Program-made: the position numbers and the translations under genes
Shown here: piece after piece, positions 25,080 to 37,690 of the stretch
How positions within the stretch are numbered: position 1 is the first letter of the stretch
How the letters are laid out: every line of letters starts with the position of its first letter
Notes under the pieces: generated by a model
What the model saw: only the letters and a program-made list of their open reading frames with translations
Database searches by the model: none
What the model was told of the DNA's origin: nothing
Assembly (NCBI RefSeq): GCF_017591425.1
Contig: NW_024465885.1
Span: 33,984,501-34,048,500 of the forward strand
DNA from: Ochotona curzoniae
Taxonomy: Eukaryota; Chordata; Mammalia; Lagomorpha; Ochotonidae
Direction: 5' to 3'
Length of the DNA: 64,000 bases

Positions 25080-26590
25080 TTCTTCTACAAAGGATGATAT
25101 ACTCTTACGTTAAAGGTTGTGCTTCTTGTCCCTCATTTCAGTGCTTCCCATTCAAAGATTTATGCTGCTACACCTGAATATGTTGCTTTCACTCTTCCTA
25201 CATGATTTGGCTGTTGAATTTGCAATAGTCTGCTATGTTTCATATTATCTGTCAATGTTAGCTGGCAGGTAACACAAGTGTGAATAGCTAGTTCTATAAA
25301 ATCTCTTGGGAAGGTGGGGAAGCAAAATGTTCTGACTGAAATGTGTGATAGGTGTTTGCATTCTGCTTTGTCAGGCTTATAAATAAGCTTTATCTTGACC
25401 TTAATCTGAAATGGAACTCCACACACTTGGGTTTGACAAAGCATTTAAGTAGGTATCCAGAGGCTTAGGAACTTGGCTTAGTGCAAGCTTTCTCCAATAA
25501 TTTAATTTATTAGTGCACAATATAAGAAGTAGCAAAAAACGACACAATGTTCTATGTTGGCTTTATCAAGGTGGCTAATAACTTACATGTCTAAGTGGTA
25601 CTTATTGAAATAAACTTGGATTGCATGTAGAACTAAGCTTAGCAGCTTCTTCAGTATATTTTAGTTTTAATTAAATGTCATAATCAAAATAAGCGATGAG
25701 TGACCCATTCTTGGTCCCCTAATTATCTTGTAGCCTGACCGTCAGTATTTATACCAGTGATTGTCTGGCTCACTACTTGCATATCATCCCCAGCACATTT
25801 GACATCTAAATTATTTCCTACTTTTATTTATATTCGATGGTCTAAGAAAAAAAAGTTTGACTTCAAGACAAAAATGAAGGGAGCATAGCCTTACTGCTTT
25901 CTGTATTGCTGTTTTTAGGTTTAACATGAAATGATTTCATGTTTTAAATAAAGTGTGAAGAGTACTTTTTGTATTACATATCATTTAACTCAAATCTGCT
26001 GTTAAAATTTTAATTTATTGACCACTGTTTTATTTCATATAATGCATTCCGTGAGAATAAAATCTTTGTGTCTGATTTGAAGATAAATATATGCAAATCA
26101 CCATAAACCACATTTCACAACCATCTCCTGGGTTTGCTGTAATCATATACATTTCTTCTAAGCCTCATTTTGTAAATACTTGCTATATATGAGAGATTCT
26201 TGACATATACTAGATTTTAACCAACTCCATGATTTAATAACTAATGGGATCTGAATCATAACAAATATGTTCTCAATTCACTTTTAGTCCTTTTGAAAGG
26301 ACTTTTTATTCCTTATTTTTATTCACACAGCCTCTGTGTTCCTTAATTAATTTTTGACTACTACTATCTGCTGACATTTTTATGCAATTCAAGCCCTTGA
26401 GTAAATGGTCTTTAATTGAAATACACATATAAAATACATATATACACACATTGCTGAGCAAACATATGATAGAAAATTTGTGTTCAAAATGTATATGTGA
26501 TTGAAACAGGCAACACTTGGAAATAGATATAAACTAGATCTTTATATAGTCTGACTTTAAAAAAAATTATTTTAGATGACATTTACTTAC
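25080..26590. other. Intronic sequence, no recognised feature
   Basis: AT-rich. No exon or repeat family was recognised. Confidence 0.5.
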
Positions 26591-27010
26591 TCAATCAGGG
26601 TGGAAGGATCTAGAGTTAGAAGGAAGTTGGTATGATCTTTGTTTCCAAGTTTTTATTTCTTCTTCTCATTTCAGGGGATGAGGGGAGAGATAAAGGGATA
26701 GGGCATACCTAGCCTCTCTATCATCACAGAACCTGAGGACAGGGAAAGGTCACCCAATACCAACCCAGGGTCACAGTGGTGCAGGGTCCAAAGATTCTGC
26801 ACAGGTGGACGTGATAGTTTCAAAATGCTGTCAGTCTCGCCAATATGTGGATGAAAAATCCCTTCCAATATCCATTGGCTGACACCATTGAACTTATAGT
26901 CTCCAATCGCCCTGATATTTGCTGTCATTGTTTGACTGAGGCAATTGTACATATGTTCTGTTCTTCATTCTCTACTATGGTACCAAATGTCCTCTCTGGA
27001 GCCCAGTTAG
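26590..27010 (-). repeat. Conserved ~400-bp domain of a GC-rich composite repeat, copy 1
   Basis: Ordered similarity to 37745-38050 and 49765-50180: 'gtttccaa', 'gggagagataaaggga', 'ccttccaatatccattggct', 'gatatttgctgtc', 'ctatggtaccaaatgtcc'. The minus orientation is inferred because another copy carries an A-rich simple repeat at its left end when read on the minus strand. Confidence 0.55.
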
Positions 27011-27059
27011 CTACCATGTTCTCCACGTGCAACATGGTTCGCTGTGCAGCACTGTATGG

Positions 27060-27870
27060 ACCTGAGTCAAGTGACCTGGACCATGTCGGACTCCTCACCT
27101 CTGATGCTCACAAACCCGGCCCTCACTATGCAGGTGGGCCTTGTGACCTGGACCAGGAAATCCATGTCATACAGGACCCTCATCCCCGGGGACATGGACC
27201 CCTCTATGTAGTTGGGCCCTAGGATCTGGGCCAGAAGACCGAGGGCCAGGACAGACATCCCACTGCTGTGGTTCATGGATTCAGCACCCACTGCAAAGGT
27301 GGGCCATATGACACAGGAATCGCTGGACTCCCAACCCCCAGGGCTCACAGATGTCGCCCCTACCGAGGTGGTGGGTTTGTTGTCCTGGATCTGGAGACCT
27401 AGGCCACTCAGGGCCCCCCACACATGGGGGTCCATGATTCAGCACCTACTATGCAGGGAGACTGAAGGACCTAGTCCAGGTAATGCAGGATCCACTGGGC
27501 CCTCCACCCTGGGGATCACTGGTCCACAAATCACTTCTCAGCAAAGCCTACAGCATCAGGCCAGGAGAATCAGGACCTGCTAGATCCACCCTCCCCTCCA
27601 CCCCACTGAGGCTCACATACCTGGCCCATCCACACAGGCAGGCATGATGACCTGGGCCAGTAGACCCAGGTTCCCCCAAGTCCTTCACCCCTGAGGCTCA
27701 CAGATCCAGCATGCATCACACAGGCAGGTCCAAGAACCTGGGCCAGGAGACCCAGGCACCACTGAATCTCCGACTCCCAGGACTCACAGACCCAATACCT
27801 AAATATAGGAGTCCCATGACCAGGCAGGATTCCCACCCAACCCCTGAGACTCATGCGTTCAGCTCCAATT
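27060..27870. repeat. GC-rich degenerate tandem array (~72-95 bp period)
   Basis: A unit containing 'gacctgggccaggagaccca', 'ctcacagatccagc' and 'caggcagg' recurs. Copies of the 'ctggRccag' core sit near 27077, 27149, 27227, 27388, 27470, 27558, 27653 and 27738. It is far richer in G and C than its flanks. The opposed ORFs of 94-125 codons here arise because the array has few TAA or TGA triplets. Confidence 0.75.
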
Positions 27871-27879
27871 AAAATAGAA

Positions 27880-30800
27880 AGATTGATATAGGGATTTTTA
27901 TTATGCAGATGATTTCAGGTTGTTCTCTGCTTCATTTTACTTTGATACCAATATACTTATTGATAAATGTTTTGCATGGTATTTCTTCCAGAGTCAGTAT
28001 ATGGAGGATGGGGTAAGGAAAATAAAACCTGGCCTTTATTTTCCAAGAAAAAGATGTGCGAACAAACTGATTATATTTTAACTGCTACTGGAAAACTGCA
28101 TGAAAGTTATAAACTGCCTCAAATTTATATTAAGAATAACTCAAGTAGCATTAAATTTGAATAAGCATTATACCATTAAGTTATCGTATATGATATACTG
28201 TATCAGAAACTATAAAATTCTTAATGCTCTGTTCCTCTCCAATGTGCTGAATATTGTAAGAAAGGGTATTGTAGTATTTAAAAATTTACTTAAAATATAT
28301 GACTAGCTTCTTGGAAGACTCTTGTAAATATTCAACAGAAAGTAGTATATACATCCTTAGATAAGAAAAAGCGAAGAGTTTTAATAGTTGAACTATAATA
28401 TGCATTTTATTTTTATTTGGTTTGAAAAAAGGTATTATTAGCCTCCTTTGTATTACTAAGCCAAAATATGTAAGATACAATACTTATCAAGAAAGAGGAT
28501 TTCTTTGGAACTCTGGTGGTTCATGACCAACAACCCTGTGATTCCATTGGTTTGCCTTCTGGAGATGTCTTTTTTGGTGGCAAAGAGATTCAAAGCGACA
28601 CAAGTGAAGTTCTTGTGCAAGAAGTTGTGGGTGAAATTCAGCCAGACTTAACTTAAAACCCATGTGCTTGCAGCAGTTACCACCAGAAGGCAGTCTCCCA
28701 ATACCTGCACATTTTCCAGTAGGCCAACTTCATGAACACAGTAGTTGGATTAAGTTTCTACTCGCCAAGTACTATTAACAGCAGTTTGGGGTTTGAGCAT
28801 CTGCTTGAACTCAGAAACCCAGTTTTGCTTAAATAATTAGGACATGTATCAATTATTTAAGAGCTTATGAGTCAAGAGTTAAGTAGTTAGTTTCATATAT
28901 ACACAATGATAGGTGTGATTTCACTACAGATTTGTAAATATATTGTAGTCTCCTAGTTCAACCACATTTCAAATGTAGATTACATTTTAATTTATGTATG
29001 AATTAGCCAAGGACCTTATTAAAATGCAATACAAGAAAGATCCCTAATCACTCTTACTGGATTAAGGGACATATTTTGAATAGTAATGGTTAACATATGG
29101 AGGCTATTATGGTTAATATATGGAAGTTATTTCAAAATAAGAGTCCTGGGTACAGCACATATATTGCTTCAGATTTTTCAGAAATGATGTAAAAACAAAA
29201 GTAGTATCAAATTGTAGGTAAAACAGATTTACACACACACTTCCTAAGTAGGCATGATATTTGTGGTTAAGTAACTACATAGCATATCTTTTTCTCAAAT
29301 TGTAACTGGTAGTGCTAGATTTGACTCCAGTTCCCATTTCTGTATTTCATGAAGATTCTAGGAAGTACCAGCTTAGGATTTAAATAATTGCATCCCTGCT
29401 AGCCATGAGAGAGACCCAGATTGTGGTTTTTGTTTCTGGCTTCATCAATGCCCCCCACACAGCTTACCAACTTTTGCAGATATGTGGGAAGTGAAACTGC
29501 ATATGTGTTCTTTCTGTATCTTTCTGACTCTTTAAAATAAAATTATACATTGGCACAAATTACTGCTCCTGCATGTGCAATATCCTGGGATTTGTATGAT
29601 AAGACCAATAATTGGTCTTATTCACTGTCTCAGACCACTCACAATATTAAAGCATTGAGGGTGCAAAAGAGACATATTTGAGAGAGGTTTAAAGCAAGAG
29701 AATTGAGTTTGATGCAAAGAGTTTAAGAAAGATGGTATTAAGAAAGACAGTTTAAAAAAAGACAATGAGAAAAGAATGGGAAGACAATCTTGGTTATTTC
29801 TCATTGTCTAAAAAAATAGATTCGGTAAACAGCTATGGCATCATTTAAAATGATACAATACAGGAAGAGAATATTCTTGAATTTTACATGGTAAACATGA
29901 CTGTCTTAAAGGGAAAAAGGAGGTAAAATAGAAATTGCTGAATATGTCTCTAGTAATTAAAGTGATACTCATGTGTGTGTATGTGTGGATTTCTCATCTC
30001 TCTAACTATGAGACAAGTATGCATATTTCACTTCTGGAGACTGTTTGTTCACACTTGACATATTTAACATATGAAGTGACTGAGAGTACAAGCACTGAGT
30101 ACTAATGGTTGCATTCTGATAATGTATTGGCCTATACTCATTGGCAAATAAAGACACCATTATTTCCCTCAGTTTTTTCACTTATTTTTTTTTACAATAT
30201 TCCATCTATTGATATAAATCCCAAATGTTCACTATATCCAGAGTTGGGCAATTCTGAATTCAGGAGTCAAGAATTTCATTCAGCTTTCCAATATTTGTGG
30301 AAAGGCACTAGCAGGGAGTTAGATCCAAAGTGGAACAGTGTAGTCTTTACCTGGTGACAATATGGGTTGTTGGTATTGCATGTGGTAACTTTATGGTCTA
30401 TATCAGAATGACAACCCAACCAGTCTTAAAAATGACTCAGTTGAGTTGGCAACTGGAACTTTTTTTTTTTTCTTAACTGAGGTAGAAGTCAAACAAGTTT
30501 GAATATACATACTAGAAGCATGCAGGTGGATAAAATTGCACTAAAATTTTAAATTTTGTATTCTTGGTAAAATTATATGGAATGCTTAGCTAAAAAGAGT
30601 TATAGTAAAACACTGGCCATGGTTTAAACTTATGAGTAAGAATCTTTTCTAACCATTGAGTTTCCCAAATGGTGCACAACTTTTGATTTTTCTAAAATTT
30701 TGCAGGAATTTTAAAATAGGATTTATTAAATCACATAAATTGAAACATATTGTCATGCACGTTCAGTAACAAAAATAAACTACAAATAATTCTCTCAGAT

Positions 30801-32180
30801 TAGATAAATATTTAAAATGTATATTAAATAAGAAAAGCAAAATCATTTGGAATAATCTGTAATTTTACCAGATCCTCAGGATTAAGTCTCTTTGACAGCC
30901 CTTATAAGTACTAGATTAAATGCCTTAGTCTTTTAAATTCTTTGATGTAGAGCTCCAGGTGTTTCTATGAAAAATGTTGTAAGTCATTGTTCCAAGATAC
31001 AGCGATGCATTAAATCACCTCTATATCATTGGAATTCTATTAGAATTCAGCTCTGCTTTGTGTCACATAGGCAGTAGACTGATTAGGCTGTCCGTTTTTA
31101 AATCTTTGCAGGTGATAGACGGGCCATTTTAAATGCCACAGTTAAATGTTGAATCAAATTACAAACAGATTTCGTTCACCTGATGGAACTTAGAAATGTC
31201 AGTGGCTTTGTTATATGTATATGTCTGTAAATTAAGAAAATCATTCTATTTATAAATTAAGTCATAGTTTCACCTCTTTCTGTACATTAGTTGTGAAGCA
31301 GAAATAGCCAAGATTCTCTGTCTTCTCTCAAATACACAAACACACACACAAATTGATGTCTCTCATCCCACAGGAATCTTTCCCTTTTACCACTAATGTT
31401 CGAAGTGATAACCGAGATAACTTTACTTTTGAATTATTTACTACTGTACCCATCCCTACCCTTCCACATGCATTGCCACAGTCAGCCTAGATACTCATCA
31501 GCATTCTTAAAGTACTTCTGCAGTTACTTTAATACAGCTTGTTAGTCATCTTACTTCCAGACCTATCTTTACCGAGTGTCTAATTTATTATTTGAGTTTC
31601 TGTTTATAAATAATTAAAAAAAAACTTTAGTCCAGACATTAAATCATGTCTTTTAAGATCCTCCGGGGTCTTTCACATTCTATTTATCATGGCATCTATA
31701 AGCCTGATATATATTGACATACTAATATCCTGAATGTTTTGTGAACATTTATGCCTTTCCTTAAAATAATGCTGCCTATCAGTCTTGTTACTACACTGCT
31801 GATCACATCTTTTGCATTTTACTTGGCTCCATAAACAACTTGTAAGGTATACATAATTTTGCTTTGTTTTTCATGTTTTCCTGTAGCTTCATTATTCCCC
31901 AAAGAAACCCAAAATTCCTTTCCATTAAGAACTGTAATATTTTCTATGCAATACAGCATCCAGAACAATTATTTGTAAGACATGTATAATCTATAAATAA
32001 TTTTATCATGGGAGGTTCACAACTACTTTTAAGAGTTCATAATGCTTGTACTACTTTGAGAAATATTAATAGAGGAAAAAGATACATTATAAATTTATTC
32101 AAGTTTGGGGCTTCAAATAAATACACAAAAGATAGATACACCTATCATACATCTAAATGTGTATATATATAAATATGTAT
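27880..32180. other. Intronic sequence, mostly unrecognised
   Basis: AT-rich. A CSINE-like scrap ('gcagggagttagatccaaag') lies at about 30240-30350 on the minus strand. A 54-codon open stretch at about 28491-28654 has no family I recognise. Otherwise nothing. Confidence 0.45.
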
Positions 32181-32189
32181 TTATCAGCA

Positions 32190-32460
32190 TTAATGAAAAC
32201 CATAAACTCTGGTAAGAAGACGTAGAAACCCTGAATAGGCAAATAGTCAAGTTGGAGACTAAATCATTAGTAAGCATACCACAACACAATCAAGGTAGAA
32301 AATGACAAACCGATAGTCAGCATAATGTTGAAATGGATAAAGTTGGAAAAATTTCAAAAAGATTCAGAGCTAAAAAAGGACGCCCACTCTCACTTTAGTG
32401 CAGTTCTGGAAGTTTTAGCATGATAGCATTCGTAAACTCCCATTGTGCCAAGGCTGAAAA
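32190..32460 (+). mobile_element. L1 ORF2 fragment, sense (segment 1 of an interrupted L1)
   Basis: 'aatagtcagcataatg'-type text ('gatagtcagcataatgttga') and 'ggacgcccactctcactt' are L1 ORF2 landmarks in sense orientation. The element continues after the SINE insertions. Confidence 0.7.
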
Positions 32461-32468
32461 ACACTTTC

Positions 32469-32645
32469 TTTCTTTCTTTTTTTTTTTTTTTTTCAGATAA
32501 TATCAAAATTTATTGGGAGTGCCTGAGGTGTTGTACCAGGTGGAGCTTCAATTTGGGAAACTCCATCTGATAAGGAATTTCCAGAAGAGACCTATCTACC
32601 TCATTTCTTATCCAGCTTCCAACTAATACAGCCTGCAAAATATAT
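32469..32645 (+). repeat. Poly-T stretch plus truncated old CSINE head
   Basis: After a T run at 32469-32494, 'gagtgcctgaggtgttgtac' and 'atttcttatccagcttccaa' follow the sense order of the CSINE head and body, and then stop. This is a low-similarity assignment. Confidence 0.45.
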
Positions 32646-32702
32646 ATAAAGTGCATATATGTGTATATTTTATATATTACCTTTATATATATTACATATA
32701 TT

Positions 32703-33030
32703 TTAAAGTTTTATATATTTTTATTGGAAAGTAAGATATAAAGCAAGGAGGAGAGACAAAGAGGAATATTTTCCCTCCAATGATTCATTCCCCAAGTGGC
32801 TGCAACAGACAAAGCTGAGCCAATCGGAAGACAGGAGCAGGAGCCTCTTCTGGGTCTCCTATGCAGGTGTAGGGCCCAAGGCTTTGGGTCATCCTCAACT
32901 GCTTTTCCAGGATAAAAGCAGGGAGCTGGATGGGAAGCAGGGCCACCAGTATTGTAACCCGTGTTCGTATGGAATCCTGGCACGTGGAAGGCGAGGACTT
33001 TAGCCACTAGGCTACTGTGCCATGCCCTAA
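32703..33030 (-). repeat. CSINE inserted in L1
   Basis: 'atatatttttattggaaag', 'gagccaatcggaagacagga', 'gggagctggatgggaagc', ending 'agccactaggctactgtgcc'. Confidence 0.92.
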
Positions 33031-33109
33031 AGTTTGCATATTTTACAAGTGTAGATTAAACCACTCCAGTGGTTCCTGGAAAAGTAAATCCTAATTTTTT
33101 TTGAGGAAA

Positions 33110-33780
33110 ACACTGTCTACGATTAGTTCCACCTGACTAGCTATGAAAAGTATTAAATATCATCCGATTAAATTTAACTAAATGTGTAAAAATTATGTAT
33201 AAGAGAATCGCATAACATTGAACATGAAATAAAACTTTTTGTGTTCATAGATTAGAACTGATGTGATCAAATAATGTCATCAAAATATTCATGCTATTCC
33301 AAACAATTTGCAGATTCAATGTATTCCCAATCAAAATAACAGACACTATTAACAGACTAGAAACTCCAGAAATAAATATAATCTATAATCAACTAACCCT
33401 TGACAAGTGAACTAACTATATTGTTTGCAGAAAGGTCAGTCTTTTAGAGAATAAGTGTTGGGACTATTTCAGCTCCATATGCAGATGAATGGAGCAAGAC
33501 CCCTACCTTACACCCTATGGAAATCAGTCCAAAGTGCATTAAGTCTTTAAGCTCAACACCTGACATCACAAGACTAGTCAAGGAAAATACAGGGGAAACA
33601 ATGAAAGACGTTGAAACAGCCAAAGACTTCTTGGAGAGGACACCAAAATCATAGTAATTAACAGCAAACAGAATAAACAGACAAATGGGGATTATATCAA
33701 TGAAAGAATCTTCCTCAAACAAAAGAAATTCTCAGAAAAGAAGTGAATGAAGGAATGAGAGGTAATAATTGCTAACTACT
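33110..33780 (+). mobile_element. L1 ORF2 fragment, sense (segment 2)
   Basis: 'caatgtattcccaatcaaaa', 'caactaacccttgacaagtg' and 'atgaaagaatcttcctcaaa' follow the ORF2 order after segment 1. The frame is broken repeatedly. Confidence 0.75.
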
Positions 33781-33782
33781 TG

Positions 33783-33790
33783 GAGGGAGG

Positions 33791-33825
<35 letters not shown>
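33783..33825. repeat. (GGGA)n/(GA)n microsatellite
   Basis: A pure GA run preceded by GGGA units, at the junction between L1 and SINE sequence. Confidence 0.95.
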
Positions 33826-33829
<4 letters not shown>

Positions 33830-33849
33830 TGCTGTGTGAGGAGTTAGAA

Positions 33850-34200
33850 AAGTCAGTGCCATGCTATAGCAAGATGGTGCCCAAATCTACCAGTCTGTGT
33901 TGCCAGAATCCTATTTGGGTACATGTTTAAGATTCAGCTGATGCTATTTTGATGCAACATCCTACAAAAAGCCTGGGAAGGCAGCAGATGACATCTCAAG
34001 TCCTTCGGTCCTGCACCCACATTGCAGACTGGGAAGAATTCTTGACTCCTGATTTCAGACCAGCCCTGCTCTTGCCACTGTGGTCTTTTGGGGATTGAAC
34101 CAGTGGCTTGAACGTCTCTCTCTGTCTCTTCCTCTCTTTGTAACTCTGCCCTTAAAATAAAATAAAATAAAATAAAATAAAATAAAATAAAATAAAATAA
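33850..34200 (+). repeat. CSINE with (AAAAT)n tail, inserted in L1
   Basis: 'catgctatagcaagatggtg' head, 'aagcctgggaaggcagcag', 'ccctgctcttgccactgtgg', 'ctctctctgtctcttcctc'. The tail from 34153 is about ten AAAAT units. Confidence 0.75.
34153..34200. repeat. (AAAAT)n microsatellite
   Basis: About ten uninterrupted AAAAT units forming the SINE tail. Confidence 0.97.
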
Positions 34201-34204
34201 AACT

Positions 34205-34797
34205 TTAACCAGTAATTGTAAACTATTCATCTGATAAAGGATGAATATATGTTATGTAAGGAGCTCAATATACTCAGCAATAGCAAGCCAAACAATCCAT
34301 TTAAGAAATGGGCAAAGATTCTGGACATTTTTCAAAGGATGAAATTTAAAGTTCAGCAAATACATAAAACTAGCCATCAAGAAAATGCAAATGAAAACTA
34401 TAGTGAAGTTTCACCTCATCCCAGTTAGAATGGTTATCATCCAAAATCAAGCAGCCGTTCAATCAATAAACTCAAAGGAATGTGGAGGAAAATGGTACAC
34501 TAAAAATGGCTGGGAATATCAATCACCACAATCATTACTGAAAACAATAAGGGGATTGATAAAAATATGAAAGTTGGTCTACCTTTTGACCCAGATATTA
34601 CAAATCCTGGGAATTTTTCCAGAGAAAATGAAAATCAGCACCTAAAAAGTTTGTCTATCCTCCCACGTTAATAGTGGCTCCCTTCACTATAGCTAACGTA
34701 TATACTCAAGCCAGATGTCCATCATCTGATACCCGGATAAAAAAAAAAAAGTAAAACTTGCACAAATGGAACACTATTCAATAATAAAAATGAATGA
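34205..34797 (+). mobile_element. L1 ORF2 3' fragment, sense (segment 3)
   Basis: 'tttaagaaatgggcaaagat', 'aagaaaatgcaaatgaaaac', 'tcatcccagttagaatggtt' and 'gaacactattcaataataaa' are classic L1 3' landmarks. It ends where a young CSINE begins and resumes after it. Confidence 0.85.
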
Positions 34798-35128
34798 GGG
34801 CCCTGCGTGATAGCCTAGTGGCTTAAGTCCTCGCCTTGAACATGCCAGGATCCCATATGGGCTCTGGTTCTAATCCCTGAGGCCTGCTTCCCATCCAGCC
34901 CCCTGCTTGTGGCCTGGGAAGGCAGTGGAGGACAGCCAAAGCCTTGGGACCCTGCACCCACATGGGAGACCTGGATGAATATCCTGGCTTATAGCTTTGG
35001 TTCTGCTAGGCGCTGACCATTACAGCTGCTTGGGAAGTGAATCAATGGATGGATCATTTTCCTCTCTGTCTCTCCTCCTCTCTGTATATCTGACTTTGCA
35101 ATAAAAATAAATAGATCTTGTTTTGTAA
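34798..35128 (+). repeat. CSINE, young, inserted in L1
   Basis: 'gggccctgcgtgatagccta', 'aggatcccatatgggctctg', 'cccctgcttgtggcctggg', 'ctccctctctgtatatctga'-type text and an 'ataaatagatctt' end. Full length and well preserved. Confidence 0.93.
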
Positions 35129-35330
35129 TTAATGAAATTTTGTCTAGTACAGTGAAATGGATGTACCAGAACTCATTATGCTTAGTGAAAAAGACCAGAT
35201 TGAAAAATACAAATACTGTATATTTGATTTATCCTAGCAAATAGGATACAAAAACAAAATTAATGTGCATGAGAGAAGTTGATTCCTTGATATTAGATCG
35301 ATGTATATAGCTCTTTTCTTTACTCCTGAA
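35129..35330 (+). mobile_element. L1 3' fragment, sense (segment 4)
   Basis: 'cagtgaaatggatgtaccag', 'cattatgcttagtgaaaaag' continue the L1 text broken by the SINE at 34798. Confidence 0.75.
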
Positions 35331-35799
35331 AGAGTTGTATTTCTTTTTGCTTGTAGAATTCTTCATTTAGGGAAGGGCTAAAATATATTATAATAATGAC
35401 AAGCAAAAAAGTAAGAGGATGCGGGGAAGAGTTGTTGAGAAGTATGATTGTGGACCTAAAAATGTATATGTAAAATTTATGAAATCCATTCTGTTTACCT
35501 AAATTTAAATAGTAATAATAGATGTACTGAGAGCTCAGTCTATATTGAGAGTGAAGATTTTATGGGTGTATCTTAAAATTTAGCTGTTTTATTCCTGTCT
35601 AATCAAGTAAAAGACATTTTGTTTAAGGAGGACGGTTTTTAGCTTAACTGTGATGTATTTTCCTTTCTGTATGTAAGAAAGATTTTTGAAAACATAAAAA
35701 AAAAGTATGGAAATGCTATTATATCACATTTGCTTTTTGTTACACACAGAACAACTTGATTCATTCTTCAATTATTTAAAATGATTTTTAACAGTCTTC

Positions 35800-36090
35800 T
35801 TTAGTGGTGGGTACTGTGATACAACAGACCAAGCCAATGCTTGGGATGCCTCAATCCCAAATGAAAGCACCTGTTCAAGTCTTTGCAACACTGCTTCCAG
35901 TGCAATTTCTTGCTATTTCCTGCTAAGAGATAACAGACGATGGCTCGTGGGTTTCAGCTCCTGTTTCCTATACAAACAGATTTAACGAAATTCCAGCTTA
36001 CTGATTTTAGTCTGACCTAGGCCTGGAAATTGTGGGGATATGGGGAGAAAACCAGTAGATGCAAGATGTCTCTATGGTTTTCACATAGAT
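35800..36090 (+). repeat. CSINE, older subfamily
   Basis: 'gcttgggatgcctcaatccc', 'gcacctgttcaagtc', 'ttcctgctaagagataacag' follow the head-to-body order of an older CSINE. There is no clear A tail. Confidence 0.65.
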
Positions 36091-36099
36091 AAGAATCAA

Positions 36100-37690
36100 T
36101 AAACATGTAAACAGTTTAAGAAATAGTTTAAATAGAAACTTTTATTTATTTATTTATGCAAAGCAAAATAAAGGTCATGTATTGCTATTTTTACGTCCGT
36201 TTAAGTAGCATACCAGAAACAAAGGAGAGCATAACTGAATAGCAATCAGATGAATCATTTCTGGTCGGTTTTCTCAAAACATAGTGTTTGACAGTCTAGT
36301 TTCCTTCTGACATTTCTGTCCAAAATCCATTACCTGGTAGTAGACGTAGGTCAGACTGGGAGACAAGGAACTCATAATCGCAAATTATTACAGTAATTGT
36401 CAAGGTATAGTGTCAGATTTTGGATACTGAATTTTAAATAAGATGTTCATGTTTTAGTATAATTGTAGAGTAAAAGTGAAATGATTTGTTTATTGAGACA
36501 TGTTAGTAAAATAAAAAATAGGTTTGTTATTATATGTACACATATAATGTATGTATACATATGTTATTTGTATTATTGTTTTTAATGTTATGGAGTTTTA
36601 GTGATAGGGATTTCTACCTCCCTTTTTCATCCTTCCAATATTTTCATCCATATTGTTACCACAGTATAGTCCTTCAGCAACAGTCACCAGTCTAAAACTC
36701 TATTTAAGTGCATCATGACATTGCAGGTATTAAAATTAGTGGTTCTCTCTGATATAAGGCAATATTCATGCAAAGTACAGAATAAATAAATATTTAGGTA
36801 AAAATGGAGATTTATATACTCTCATAGATTAACTGTGAAATGGAGGCCAGCATAGTGGGAAGTGAAGAAACATTGTGGTATGTATCTCTGTTCCTAAATA
36901 AAAAGGAGGAATTTCAGTGAAACTGTTAAATATAACTTAAAATATGGCACTCAGTTTCCCACTATTTATATTTTTAAAACTTTTATGGGAATGAAATGTT
37001 ACAGTTTGCTTACTACCAGATGTTTATGAAAACTGGAATCTGAATAAAGGGTGAGTTGAAAATTAATATGAAATGGTAAAAAAAAGCAAATTTTAAAATA
37101 TAAATTTATTTTTGTGCTTAATTTAATTAGAGCGAAGCATGTTATGTATCATGTGTCATGAAATTAGCAAATAATTACCAAGAAGTATATTTATCTTTTA
37201 CAATTTGTACTTTTTTCAAGTCCTATCTTTTTTATCATCTTTTTCCAAAAGGAAGAATTACCCCAAACATCAAAATTATAAATTGTTTAAATAATAAATA
37301 GAAGACTTCTGTAAAATGGTCTATATCCTTAGGTTCAACTAGAAGAAATGGGAGTTATTCCAGAATTTTTGATGTTATTATTGTCAGTGTTCTGCACCAA
37401 GCACATGTAACTAGTGAGAATTTTCTATCACTGTGCTATTCATTCATGTACTACCCATTTAGGTGAAGCATTAGTTTGAGTCACAAAATCTGACATCTAG
37501 AATTACAGGTAAATATAATCATCAACAATGCTTGCTTTTTGGCAAAACTCTTCATTGATCAAAGCTTTTACTTGCTGACATCATGATTGGAACTGTATTT
37601 TCGTTAGAGACATTTTAATTTTACACTAAAAATAGGATGCAGATAGATGTGAGAATACAAAAAGCGAAGGTCAAAGAAAAAATGAATGAA
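36100..37690. other. Intronic sequence, little recognised
   Basis: A possible CSINE head scrap lies at 36843-36890. Otherwise AT-rich with no recognised feature. Confidence 0.45.

Noticed and set aside
27067..27583. Overlapping 122- to 125-codon frames on both strands
   Set aside because: They come from the GC-rich tandem array, which is poor in stop codons. Both strands are open in the same place.
27060..27870. Possible CRISPR-like array
   Set aside because: Units are degenerate and contiguous without unique spacers, and the genome is mammalian.
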